In this document: in pieces, positions 52,487-61,772 of the stretch
Layout of the letters: every line of letters starts with the position of its first letter
Position numbering within the stretch: position 1 is the first letter of the stretch
NCBI GenBank assembly: GCA_002709045.1
Contig: PAPJ01000053.1
Location: 1-64,000, forward strand
Direction of reading: 5' to 3'
Length of the DNA stretch: 64,000 bases
Source: Planctomycetaceae bacterium
GTDB taxonomy: Bacteria; Planctomycetota; Planctomycetia; Pirellulales; Pirellulaceae
Made by a program: the position numbers and the translations under genes
The notes under the pieces: model-generated
What the model saw: the letters and a program-made list of their open reading frames with translations, nothing else
Told to the model about the DNA's origin: nothing
The model's database searches: none

Positions 52487-53869
52487 ATGTCTTCCCATTC
52501 GCAAATCCAGACATACGCTGATGCTCAGGCATTTCTATTTAGCCGCTTCGATCTTGAGCGAACGATGAATACGAGTTCTCCGGATACATTTAAGCTCGAT
52601 CGGATGAAGCAACTGGCCGAACTATTGGATAATCCTCAACGTAAAATCAGAACTGTACATATTGCCGGTACCAAAGGAAAAGGTTCCGTCTCTAGTATGG
52701 TAAGTCAGATTCTCACCAATGCAGGATACACCACCGGACTTTTTACTTCGCCACACCTTGAATATCTGGGGCAGAGGTTTTGTCTTAACGGAATCCCCTG
52801 TAGCCAAGAAGATATGATCAAAATAATTCGGCAGATTGTACCGGCTGTTGAAAAAATGGATCTTCGTGACGCCGAACAATCAGACGTTGATCTCAGACCT
52901 ACTTTTTTTGAAATAACAACAGCTCTAGCCTTCCTTTACTTTTATCAGGCCAATGCTAATATCGCCGTTGTTGAAGTTGGACTCGGCGGACGCCTCGACA
53001 GCACCAACATCTGCGAACCAATCGTTACCGCCATTACAAACATTGGATTGGATCACACCGATATTCTAGGCGACACTTTGGAACTTATTGCATGTGAAAA
53101 GGCCGGTATTATTAAAACTGGTGTGCCAGTGGTCAATGGTTGCACACTCGACGGACCTCAACAGGAAATTGAACGGATCGCTACTGAACTTCAGGCTCCC
53201 CTTATCGGCCTAACAGAAAACATCATCATTGAGGACGCGGGCAGTAAAACGATGCACCCGCAGATCAAACGAGTTTTAATCAACGGGCACCAAATCTGGG
53301 AAAATCTGGAAGTAGGAATTTACGGACAACACCAACTAGCTAATGCCGCCGTGTGTCTGGGTATCATCCATGAACTACGAAACCTTGAATATTTAATTGA
53401 GGATATTGCGGTCCAAACAGGAATAGCCGATGTACGTTGCGCCGGACGTCTCGAATTAATCAACACCCAGCCGCAAATTCTCTTAGATGTAGCTCACAAC
53501 CCAAATTCTGCTGAGGCTCTGGCACAATTCCTAACCCAACATTTCCCCGACACCAAACTCCATCTCGTTCTTAGCTGTAGTCAAGACAAACCGTATGGCG
53601 AAATTATCAATTTGTTAGCACCTCTGTTCCACAGCATCACGTTCACCAAATACACCAACAATCCCCGCGCGGTTGAACCTCAGGTTTTATACCAATCCGC
53701 CGTCACAACTTGCAACAATCTGGCGTCTAGAACGCAAATAGCGGAGGATCCAAATGAGGGCTTAAATCAAGCACTTGAAAATGCAGCGGCTGACGATTTA
53801 ATCGTCATTACTGGCTCCTTCTATCTGATTGCCGAATTGAGAACACGGGTTTTAGCGTTATCTGATTAA
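52487..53869 (+). CDS. folC: Folylpolyglutamate synthase / dihydrofolate synthase
   Basis: A Mur-ligase-family enzyme adding glutamate to dihydropteroate and folates. The 460 residues show the P-loop TVHIAGTKGKGSVSSMV, TSPHLEYLGQRF, NIAVVEVGLGGRLDSTN, TNIGLDHTDILGDTLELIACEKAGIIK and the C-terminal LLDVAHNPNSAEALAQFL. The start is ATG 52487 (MSSHSQIQTYADAQAFL), followed by a typical FolC N-terminus; the upstream frame to 52421 has no family resemblance. It lies opposite the ABC operon with no other folate gene near. Confidence 0.93.
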   Translation: MSSHSQIQTYADAQAFLFSRFDLERTMNTSSPDTFKLDRMKQLAELLDNPQRKIRTVHIAGTKGKGSVSSMVSQILTNAGYTTGLFTSPHLEYLGQRFCLNGIPCSQEDMIKIIRQIVPAVEKMDLRDAEQSDVDLRPTFFEITTALAFLYFYQANANIAVVEVGLGGRLDSTNICEPIVTAITNIGLDHTDILGDTLELIACEKAGIIKTGVPVVNGCTLDGPQQEIERIATELQAPLIGLTENIIIEDAGSKTMHPQIKRVLINGHQIWENLEVGIYGQHQLANAAVCLGIIHELRNLEYLIEDIAVQTGIADVRCAGRLELINTQPQILLDVAHNPNSAEALAQFLTQHFPDTKLHLVLSCSQDKPYGEIINLLAPLFHSITFTKYTNNPRAVEPQVLYQSAVTTCNNLASRTQIAEDPNEGLNQALENAAADDLIVITGSFYLIAELRTRVLALSD

Positions 53870-53970
53870 GCCAGCCGCGGACAAATCGCACAGTTCAGTA
53901 ACAGTATTCATTCTGCAACAGAAAGTCTTTCTGCTGTAATAATAAATAAAAACAAACCGACAATTCTCTT

Positions 53971-54310
53971 TTATTCGATACCCTTGAGTGTACTAAGATA
54001 CGCTATCACATCTAACAATTCCTGAGCCGTAATTTTTTTGATAAGATCCTGCGGCATGATCGACACCAAGTCCGCTTATTTAACATCAATTTCAGCAGGA
54101 GACACCTCATGTTTCCTACCTAGGGAATCGACATAAAACTGTTTGCCATCCCGGTCTTCTCCAACTTTCATACCGGTAGAAGTTGTCAAATCGGGATGAA
54201 AAAAAATTCCTCTAAGAGTAGACGATTCTCAGGTACAGCTGGTGGAGCCGATCCATCTGCCAGTTGCCCACAAGCGAGATTGGTTGAAAAACAACCCATC
54301 CATAGGAGTA
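53971..54310 (-). pseudogene. Decayed remnant of a secreted planctomycete protein (C-terminal part)
   Basis: Reading the minus strand from 54310 gives NLACGQLADGSAPPAVPEN. After a frameshift it continues STLRGIFFHPDLTTSTGMKVGEDRDGKQ..., a stop codon after EVSPAEIDVK, then ADLVSIMPQDLIKKITAQELLDVIAYLS and a terminal TAA at 53971-53973. The last block matches the ending common in planctomycete haem-binding cytochrome-like proteins (xxMPxxL...LxDLxAYLxSLK). At least one frameshift and one in-frame stop make it a pseudogene. No start or signal peptide remains. Confidence 0.7.
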
Positions 54311-54379
54311 CGAAGCTGCGCGTGTTAATACTCCTATCTTGCTGATTTTCAATTTTAATTCATCTTACAGCGGCAGCTC

Positions 54380-54835
54380 TTATTGCTCAGACGAGAATGA
54401 GTGTCTTAAAGCAGCGGGGAGATGGCCTGGTAACGGCTTTTCTATGGCTGGTATTAATCCTGCAGCACGTTTCACTTCCATGATCTGACGACCCTTTAGA
54501 AAAGTTACCTGATCCAGTGCTTTGAAGTCATGAATGCGAACACCTAAATAGATTTGTGTTTCGCCTTGTTGAAAACTAATCGCCCGCTGGCCTAATAACG
54601 TCGCCATCCCGGTAATCGGGAAATACGACACACCAGGTAGTCCTCGCTGCATCATTGCTTCAGCACCATAATGCATATTGCCAAGCAGTATAAAACCACC
54701 ATCGGGAACATTGGCTGTGGTGCCGATTGAAGTCATCTGCCCCGTTGGCAACATCACAACCTGACCATTTACCTGAGCGGCAATGACACCAACTGACAAA
54801 AACGAAGCCAGAGTTAATGACAGCTTACCGACCAT
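54380..54835 (-). CDS. Small secreted protein, unrecognised
   Basis: A 151-residue protein with a signal peptide (MVGKLSLTLASFLSVGVIAA, then QVNGQ), a Gly/Met-rich middle and a moderately basic end. It has no membrane helix after the signal and no family I recognise. ATG 54835 begins one base after the stop of the WD40 gene; an upstream frame to 54898 would overlap it. Its place as the last gene of the WD40/DUF1501/DUF1549 operon suggests a shared extracytoplasmic role, unproven. Confidence 0.65.
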   Translation of the reverse strand: MVGKLSLTLASFLSVGVIAAQVNGQVVMLPTGQMTSIGTTANVPDGGFILLGNMHYGAEAMMQRGLPGVSYFPITGMATLLGQRAISFQQGETQIYLGVRIHDFKALDQVTFLKGRQIMEVKRAAGLIPAIEKPLPGHLPAALRHSFSSEQ

Positions 54836-54836
54836 C

Positions 54837-55868
54837 TTACTTAGCAGCTTCTGCTGCTGGTGGTTTTGCTTCAAGACGGCAAATCTGTGCGTGACCATTA
54901 GAGCTCGCTAATGCAACCTGAATTCCATCGGGATGTATCGCTAATTCACGTGCCACATCACCCACTTTGAGACGATGGAAATCTTTGTCTTCAGTTGGAT
55001 TTATAAATACTAAATGAGCTCCTGCGGAACCACCTACACCGACAACCAAATAACCATCTTCATGCTGGTATAATTGCCAGGCGATAGCCTGCAGGCCATC
55101 GATCGACCAGCTTTTTCCGGCTTCTTTGGTTTCTGAATCAAACGAAATAATCAGTGGAGTCTGGACGGCACCCAGAGGGTTGGTTCCCTTATGAAGTCCG
55201 CAGGCAAACAGGATCTTATTATCCGGACTCATTGCCATGCCACGAATACCGCCATAACTGACTTGCTGTCCACCATTATAGGTATGAAGAGCTGCCCCGT
55301 CGTAGTTCATAACTTCCTGAGACTCAGCAACATTCCAACGTTTAATTTGTCCGGTCAAATCACCACTAAACAGTGTTCCGTCAGAAGGGTGCCACAGCAA
55401 ACTGTAAATATCTCGTTCATGACCGACGAGTTCCGTGACCAGCTTACCTGTCTCCATTTCCCAAAGCTTGACGATTCGGTCATTACCTCCGGACGCCAAT
55501 ATTTTTCCATCGGGACTCACTGCAATTGCCCGAATCCAGCCTTTATGAGCTACCACTTCACGAATAGGCTGAGGCTCTTCACGTTCATCTTCAACGTTCC
55601 AGAAAAACAGTCGATCATCATAGCCGCCACTGACGATCGTCTTACCGTCTTTCGAAAACTCAAGTCCCCGCACCCAGGAATTGTGTGCTTTATAAACCTT
55701 TAGCGAGTCATCAGCCAACGTCCAGCGAACAACTGAAAAGTCCTGTGAAGCTCCAAACAGATAGCGTCCGGTCGGATCGAAACGGCAAGACACTAAAGGC
55801 TTTGCATATTTCAATGTTTTTGAAAGATGCGAGGCTTTAGGATCCGTCTTGGCTGCAGGAAACGTCAT
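54837..55868 (-). CDS. WD40 repeat protein
   Basis: A soluble 343-residue beta-propeller with about seven WD40 blades. Clear units include VVAHKGWIRAIAVSPDGKILASGGNDRIVKLWEM and GHERDIYSLLWHPSDGTLFSGDLTGQIKRWNV. No signal peptide is evident. Such proteins are scaffolds for complexes. It overlaps the DUF1501 gene by 1 bp and is followed by the secreted gene 1 base later, so it belongs to the operon. The absence of a signal peptide in an operon otherwise encoding exported proteins is notable. Confidence 0.9.
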   Translation of the reverse strand: MTFPAAKTDPKASHLSKTLKYAKPLVSCRFDPTGRYLFGASQDFSVVRWTLADDSLKVYKAHNSWVRGLEFSKDGKTIVSGGYDDRLFFWNVEDEREEPQPIREVVAHKGWIRAIAVSPDGKILASGGNDRIVKLWEMETGKLVTELVGHERDIYSLLWHPSDGTLFSGDLTGQIKRWNVAESQEVMNYDGAALHTYNGGQQVSYGGIRGMAMSPDNKILFACGLHKGTNPLGAVQTPLIISFDSETKEAGKSWSIDGLQAIAWQLYQHEDGYLVVGVGGSAGAHLVFINPTEDKDFHRLKVGDVARELAIHPDGIQVALASSNGHAQICRLEAKPPAAEAAK

Positions 55869-57163
55869 TAGCTCAACAACTCCTCGATCGGTGCATAAGC
55901 AGGATCGGCAACGGGAATATCTTGCCCGCCGATGCTAAAGCTTCCAAGCGAATCCACTCCAACCGCCTGAAGATATGTATGGAACAGATGTCCGTGATCA
56001 ACTTCCCTGTCGGCGATCTCAACTCCATCTGCACCGGTTGCACCAATCACTGCTCCTCGCTGAATACCGGCACCACCTAAACAGATTGACCATGATGAAC
56101 CCCAGTGATCACGCCCATACCGCTGATTGATTCGTGGAGTTCGTCCAAATTCACTGAGGACAACAATCAAAGTGCTCTCCAACATACCTCGATCTGCAAT
56201 ATCCTGAACAAAGGTGCCGAATGCACGATCGAACTCGCCCAATTGCTCAAAGTGGAAATTAAAGTTTTCATTGTGAGTGTCATAATTCGAGTGGGTAACC
56301 TGAACCATAGTAACCCCATTTTCAAGCAGACGACGCGCTAACAAGGTATGCTGTCCCAACTGATGATCACCATAACGCTCATGATCTTTCTTAGGTTCTT
56401 TGGTAATGTCAAAAACATCACGTTGGGCCATTAGCTGCTGAGCCTGCTCGAAACTTTGTGTGTACGCATCCGTTTGTGCTGAACGACGACGAAGGGAAAA
56501 ATCGTCATTGGCAAGTTTACGAAAGTCATTACGCAACATATCCCGCTTTTCATCCAGCGTGCCTGGACGGGCCGAGTTCGCCGGTGGCTTACCGCTGGCA
56601 ATTCGAATACTAGCAAATGCGGGACCAAGGTAAGCAGAGTCATTACTACGACCACCAGTACTGCTGGAGACCTGAATATATCCTGGCAGGGAATTCTTTT
56701 CAGCCCCGAGACCTTTAGCCATCACAGCTCCAATCTGAGGAAATTCCTGTGCCGGAGTCTGTCGACGACCGGTAAACATCATATACCGACCCTTACCATG
56801 GTCATTTTCTTTAGTATTGATACTTCGCACCAATGCCAGGTGATGCATTTGTTTGGCCGTTATCGGAAGCAGTTCGGAGACATGAACACCGGGCACAGAT
56901 GTTGGAATAGCACGGAAGGGTCCGCCAGTATCCTGTCCTGGCTTGGGGTCCCAGCTTTCCAGCTGGCTCAGACCACCTGACATATTAAAGACGACAACAC
57001 GTTTCTGCTGACTGGTTAATTCTTTCGCAATGGCTGGATTGGCAAAAACACCCAGTCCTCCAACAACCGACGAGGCGGCACCTGCTGCTCCAAGCATACC
57101 GCCAAGAAAACCTCGGCGAGCAATACCATGCTCGGCTGACTTACATGAATAGTTACATTTCAT
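55868..57163 (-). CDS. DUF1501 protein with Tat signal
   Basis: A 431-residue exported protein. The N-terminus ARRGFLGGMLGAAGAASSVVGG is a twin-arginine signal. The DUF1501 body contains FNMSGGLSQLESWDPKPGQDTGGPFRAI, then KENDHGKGRYMMFTGRR and VVLSEFGRTPRIN...GRDHW, which follow the alkaline-phosphatase/sulfatase-like fold with potential metal ligands. The family is abundant in planctomycetes and usually sits next to DUF1549/DUF1553 genes, as here. The activity is not established. Confidence 0.9.
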   Translation of the reverse strand: MKCNYSCKSAEHGIARRGFLGGMLGAAGAASSVVGGLGVFANPAIAKELTSQQKRVVVFNMSGGLSQLESWDPKPGQDTGGPFRAIPTSVPGVHVSELLPITAKQMHHLALVRSINTKENDHGKGRYMMFTGRRQTPAQEFPQIGAVMAKGLGAEKNSLPGYIQVSSSTGGRSNDSAYLGPAFASIRIASGKPPANSARPGTLDEKRDMLRNDFRKLANDDFSLRRRSAQTDAYTQSFEQAQQLMAQRDVFDITKEPKKDHERYGDHQLGQHTLLARRLLENGVTMVQVTHSNYDTHNENFNFHFEQLGEFDRAFGTFVQDIADRGMLESTLIVVLSEFGRTPRINQRYGRDHWGSSWSICLGGAGIQRGAVIGATGADGVEIADREVDHGHLFHTYLQAVGVDSLGSFSIGGQDIPVADPAYAPIEELLS

Positions 57164-57193
57164 TTTCGTTTTCCCTTCAAAAATGATAGCGCT

Positions 57194-60046
57194 CTAGTGA
57201 TTAAACCGGAACTCCGCTGATGCTAGTAATGCCCAAACCATATCCTGAATTGCCTGTTGTTTTTGGTCTTCCGCGTGATTCAGAAATTCCTCAACACGCT
57301 TAACCTCAGCAGCAATAGGCTTACGGGAAAGCACACTAATATATAAATCCTCTGCTATTTGCACAGAGTCTTCAAGTTTAACTAATTGGCCTACCAGATA
57401 ATTGTTAGATCCCAACCACCCTGTAAGACGCGATCCATTTGTAATATAAAGAGCCTGATCGATGGTGGAGAAAAAGTCGGTTTGCACCTGACCCGCTCCA
57501 GCTCCGTAAAGATTAACGAATTCTGTACGAATTCCACTGATCTTCGCTTCCACACCTTCGCTGATTTCACGCTCTCGCTGAATCATTATAACCCTATCAT
57601 TTTTATCGGCATCTGATAGTGGTTTAGCTTTATCTAATTCCGCAATCGTCGATTTACGATAAACCTCTGTTACCCCCATCGACTCCATCATGGCGTTGGC
57701 CAGCTGTTCCGGAGATAAGGCCCGTAAATCGCTGACAACAAAATGATTCACTAATTGCTTTGAGAGTTTTTCTGTGGACTCATCATACTGGCTGCTCAAA
57801 TCAGTGGCTGTCTTCGAGACAGTTGCCAACACCTGCCGATTTTGCTCATAGCCGCTTTCTGCTACAGCCACCTTGTCCAACATGACCTCCACCTTTTTCT
57901 TCGCTGTATTCTCAGCATTCGTTTTAGTGGCAACATCCTTAATTGCTGCCTGCACGGCGGCATCCAACCCGGCCAGTTCTGTTTTTAACTTGGCCTGGCT
58001 ATCTGCAAGTTCCTTTTGAGTAGCAATCACCTGAGGATCTTGTGAAATCGTCGAAGTCGCTGTCGTTGTGGTTTCGATCAAATTCGCTAAAAGCTGCGTG
58101 GCCTCAGATTTCTTATCACGTGTTATTGTCACTCTTGACATCTCGTCTGCTGCTGCCTGTTTCGCGTTCACTGCTGCTGTCATTTCCGTTGTTGCCTGAG
58201 AAACTTCTACCTTCAAGGCGGTGACTGCTGCTTTGGATGTTTCCAGCTCTGCGGCAGCGCGGGTCACTTTTTGCCGGGCAGCAATCAGTTCCAGCTTCAA
58301 CTCTGCGTTAGCATGAATCTTCCCAAACTCGGACTGCTGAATTTCATATGCTTCAACTAACGACTGCAACTGCTCGAATTCATTTCTCAACGCCTGTTCT
58401 TCAATTTCAAGAGCGTGAATTTCATCTTTAGACGGTTTCCATAGGGCATAAGCCTGATCCAGCTTTTCCTGAAGGGGTACCAATGCTTCCTGCTCTTTTT
58501 GACCCTGTGCTTGAGCCTTGGTCTTGGCATCAGTCTGCTTAGTAATAACAGCTACAGATGCATCGAGTTTTGTCTTAAACTTAAGAGCGGCATCTTTGGC
58601 AACCGGATCATCCGGCAAGCTCTCAAGCACTTTTACGATACTTGCATGCGCTGCCAAATAAGAGTCCCGTAACGGTATCTGTGTATCGATTGCTGTTTGA
58701 GCGGCGAACACGGTTCCATCCTGAACTAGATATTTATCTAACTGGGCTGCCGCTGCCGTGTCTGCATCAAAATATGCCTTACGAACAACGGCATGTTTTA
58801 CACGCAATGCTTTAAGCTCTTCCAGCTTGGATCCCCACTTATCCAAAGCAGCATCTGCTTGTTGATTTGTCTGCTTTTTTTGTTGTGTTACCTGAGCAAT
58901 TCGCGCCTCTAAATCTGCAGGGGAGGACTGCAACGCGACACCCAGATCAAAGCTTCGCTGGTATGTTTTCGACAAGGTGATATGTTTCAAAAACTGCTTT
59001 ACATCAAAGTTTAATTCGACAATCGCTTCTTCCAACACTTTCAATAATGCTGGGTTCGATGGAGGATTGGCTGGGTGATCTAAATCGACCGGCATAACCA
59101 ACGCGCGACCATTCATCATACCCCAAAGACGGTTGGCGATATTTCGGTTAAAGGCAGCGTTGTTGCCGTTTGTTGCCAATTCAGCAAGCTGTTGCCGTCG
59201 ACTGTAAACCGGCTCGCTAACACGATTGCCATTAGGGCGAACTTTATATTCTTCCAGTTTTTTCAGGTAAGGTTCCATCACCGGGTTATTACCTGGGAGC
59301 TGTGGTCCTGTCTCCCCGGATTCTTCCGTAAAAACACTCTTGAAACTAACGTTCCCAACACTCTTTTCAGCAAAATAGTTTGTTTTGGCGGCGTTCACAA
59401 ATAACTGACTACGATTCAAAAAAGCGAACAATCCGTAATAGTCTGCCTGATAGTAAGTATCAATCAGTGGGTGGTCATGACACTGAGCACATTGCATGTC
59501 GCGGCCCAGAAAAATCCTACCAACGTCGCGGGTCAGACGATTGGTTTCACCTTGACGATCCAAATAGAATTTCGAGGCCGCTCTCAATTCCGGATCCGTA
59601 CCACCGGCCGATAAAATCTCTTTTGCCAACACATTGTACGGCTTATTATTCGCAAAGGATTCATACAGATATTGCCTCCATGCCGGAGTCTTAACAGCGG
59701 AATCTGTCGTACGTTCCATCAGCATGACGTCAAAGGTAACTGCCAGATGATGATTGAGCCGAGGATCATTGATCAATCGCTCAACCAATTTTTCGCGACG
59801 ATCTTCGGAAGGATCATTCAAAAATACTTTGGCTTCTTCCCGACTTGGGACGGTTCCCAATAAATCAAGAAAAACCCGACGCATAAATTCTGCGTCTGTC
59901 GCCAAGAGCGAAGTATTAACAGGCTGTTGAGATGCAACCGCTGCATCAATACGTTGATGCAATAACGGAATAGTTTGCTGAGCATGCAGTGAAGTTGCTA
60001 ACAAAAATCCGAAAAATGAAGTCAGAATAATTATGAGTGATTTCAT
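57194..60046 (-). CDS. DUF1549/DUF1553 protein with coiled-coil insertion
   Basis: A 950-residue exported protein. A signal peptide (MKSLIIILTSFFGFLLATSL, then HAQQ) precedes the DUF1549 domain (about 25-230; RRVFLDLLGTVPSREEAKVFL, and CxxCH motif QCAQCHDHP, a possible haem or metal site). The middle (about 330-800) is a very long Ala/Lys/Glu/Gln-rich helical insertion (AARQKVTRAAAELETSKAAVTA), after which a DUF1553-type end follows (SRLTGWLGSNNYLVGQ, QDMVWALLASAEFRFNH). Most members are 700-800 residues without such an insertion. ATG 60046 has AGAGG 5 bases upstream. Confidence 0.88.
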   Translation of the reverse strand: MKSLIIILTSFFGFLLATSLHAQQTIPLLHQRIDAAVASQQPVNTSLLATDAEFMRRVFLDLLGTVPSREEAKVFLNDPSEDRREKLVERLINDPRLNHHLAVTFDVMLMERTTDSAVKTPAWRQYLYESFANNKPYNVLAKEILSAGGTDPELRAASKFYLDRQGETNRLTRDVGRIFLGRDMQCAQCHDHPLIDTYYQADYYGLFAFLNRSQLFVNAAKTNYFAEKSVGNVSFKSVFTEESGETGPQLPGNNPVMEPYLKKLEEYKVRPNGNRVSEPVYSRRQQLAELATNGNNAAFNRNIANRLWGMMNGRALVMPVDLDHPANPPSNPALLKVLEEAIVELNFDVKQFLKHITLSKTYQRSFDLGVALQSSPADLEARIAQVTQQKKQTNQQADAALDKWGSKLEELKALRVKHAVVRKAYFDADTAAAAQLDKYLVQDGTVFAAQTAIDTQIPLRDSYLAAHASIVKVLESLPDDPVAKDAALKFKTKLDASVAVITKQTDAKTKAQAQGQKEQEALVPLQEKLDQAYALWKPSKDEIHALEIEEQALRNEFEQLQSLVEAYEIQQSEFGKIHANAELKLELIAARQKVTRAAAELETSKAAVTALKVEVSQATTEMTAAVNAKQAAADEMSRVTITRDKKSEATQLLANLIETTTTATSTISQDPQVIATQKELADSQAKLKTELAGLDAAVQAAIKDVATKTNAENTAKKKVEVMLDKVAVAESGYEQNRQVLATVSKTATDLSSQYDESTEKLSKQLVNHFVVSDLRALSPEQLANAMMESMGVTEVYRKSTIAELDKAKPLSDADKNDRVIMIQREREISEGVEAKISGIRTEFVNLYGAGAGQVQTDFFSTIDQALYITNGSRLTGWLGSNNYLVGQLVKLEDSVQIAEDLYISVLSRKPIAAEVKRVEEFLNHAEDQKQQAIQDMVWALLASAEFRFNH

Positions 60047-60284
60047 GTCTACCTCTGATCGTTCTTGACTAAGACACCAAAGCTCTTGTCGAGGAACATT
60101 CATAGGGTTACTACTATTCTGCCAACGGGGGGGGTGGGGATTGAAGTTGGCTCAGAGTTATTGGTGACTACCTTCCTTGGTGCATCTTATCAACACTTCT
60201 ATCATAATTTAGGGTGTTTAGACTGGTCAAATGCGATTTCACTCCAAAGACCGCGAATTTGAAGTTCTAATACCCCTAAATTGA

Positions 60285-61772
60285 CTAGAAAACTGCCGTG
60301 TAGCTGTACATCGAATGGGTTGCCGGATTGCAGAGACCAATTTGGTCAAATGGTCGAATTAACTCCCTGATTTTCTGCTCAAATAATTCCGGGGCCTCCC
60401 ATTGTTCTGTTTTTGCTATTTGATTTGCAAGACGATAGCCTTGTTCAATTAACTCTACCATTTGCAAATCATCTGAAAGAAAAATTCCGGGAGCACAAGC
60501 ATTGGTTGGAAGGTTTATTCTACGCGTTTCATAATTGTGCGCCGCTGTAAAATAGAGCATACAGTAGGCTTCAAAGTGCCGCTTACTTGGCATTAGTTTA
60601 TAGCAGCCTGCAATCATTTGATCGATCAACCTGAATTCGGCATAAACCGCGTCAGCATAACGACCCAATGCTTCCTGACAAACTTCAACCCGAGTAAAAA
60701 TTTCAGCAAGCCGTTCCACACCACTAAGAGAATGTGCAATCCCGGTACTGTGCAACGGATCAATAAAACCAATTGTATTTGGTAACGCAACCCAACCGGG
60801 ACCACTGCCTTGTACCGAGAGCCGCTGAAGCCTGTCGGTAGTATGAAGCAATGGTGTGGCCGAATCCAGTTCTGCATCCTTGAGCATATCCCGTATCGCC
60901 GGATACATCGCTAACATATCTGACCAGTCGCTTTGGAGAGCCGGACGATTCAGGTCTGATACTAATCCCAGACTGGTAACTCCATTATCAAATCTCAAAC
61001 TCCAGAGCCATTGTGATGTAAATATATGATGTTGTGCGGCATCATCCGATGAGAACGGAAAGTCTGAGAGATCCATCCCAGCATGTTTCAAAAGGGTATC
61101 GTACTGTTTGACATTTTGAAAGTGCCCATAGATTGCCGACGTGTTCGTTTCCAAATCCGGTCGCTGTGTCAGCTCATCCCCGACCAACTGACACATCACT
61201 TCACCAGCACCGGATGCATCGATAATCCAGTCAAATTGTTCGCCATGAACCGTCGTACTTAGCTGCACCTGCCAGATTCGTTTAAGAGGGTCATAATCAG
61301 CATCGGTAATCTCACAACTACTCCGGCACACCACACCCTGACTAACAGCATAATCAAGCAAAAAACTATCTACATCCTGCCGATACCAATGGGTATCAGC
61401 CATTATCCGAGAACTGCTGGCTGCCACCAAAAGCTCGCTGTCATGAGTCACTGTTGTACGAGCTCCCACGCCAGGTGAATGAAAGAAATAGCTAAACCCT
61501 CGTTTAACTCCCACTCCAACGTCAGGTAACAGGTCGTTCCATAATCCATAACGGGTAAATGGTTTAAGTTCCGGCATACTGTATCGTTCTATTAAGGTTC
61601 TCAGAATAAGGCCGGCGGTCGGTGTCGAGGATTCGCCGATGGCGAATCGGGGATGAATTGATCTATCAATAAGCGTGACGGAATAACCATGTTTTTGTAG
61701 AATAACGGCCAGAATCGAGCCGCTGAATCCACCGCCAACGACAAGAATTTTCTGTTGGTTATCTGCAGACAT
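60285..61772 (-). CDS. Flavin-dependent halogenase-like oxidoreductase
   Basis: A 495-residue FAD protein of the tryptophan-halogenase/PHBH-like superfamily. FAD motif ILVVGGGFSGSILAVIL at the N-terminus, then GESSTPTAG, VGVKRGFSYFFH with a Lys (residue 90) in the place of the halogenase catalytic lysine, and the ribityl-binding IGFIDPLHSTGIAHSLSG. The diagnostic WxWxIP motif is replaced by WLWSLRF, so halogenase activity is not assured; a reductase or oxidase is possible. ATG 61772 has AAGGTG upstream and overlaps the radical SAM gene by 14 bp. It is the last gene of the cluster and is followed by about 180 bases of gap. Confidence 0.78.
   Translation of the reverse strand: MSADNQQKILVVGGGFSGSILAVILQKHGYSVTLIDRSIHPRFAIGESSTPTAGLILRTLIERYSMPELKPFTRYGLWNDLLPDVGVGVKRGFSYFFHSPGVGARTTVTHDSELLVAASSSRIMADTHWYRQDVDSFLLDYAVSQGVVCRSSCEITDADYDPLKRIWQVQLSTTVHGEQFDWIIDASGAGEVMCQLVGDELTQRPDLETNTSAIYGHFQNVKQYDTLLKHAGMDLSDFPFSSDDAAQHHIFTSQWLWSLRFDNGVTSLGLVSDLNRPALQSDWSDMLAMYPAIRDMLKDAELDSATPLLHTTDRLQRLSVQGSGPGWVALPNTIGFIDPLHSTGIAHSLSGVERLAEIFTRVEVCQEALGRYADAVYAEFRLIDQMIAGCYKLMPSKRHFEAYCMLYFTAAHNYETRRINLPTNACAPGIFLSDDLQMVELIEQGYRLANQIAKTEQWEAPELFEQKIRELIRPFDQIGLCNPATHSMYSYTAVF

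Noticed and set aside
53920..53963. Possible hairpin cagaaag/ctttctg after folC
   Set aside because: The loop is too short (one base) and no clear T run follows, so I do not call it a terminator.
55191..55703. A 170-residue open frame on the plus strand within the WD40 gene
   Set aside because: It lies antisense to a strongly supported propeller gene. It shows no family motifs and its composition is the mirror of the repeats.
60127..60139. A run of eight G, one T and four G in the gap before the DUF1549 gene
   Set aside because: It could be a quadruplex or homopolymer error, but only two G runs are present. It is too short to support a feature.
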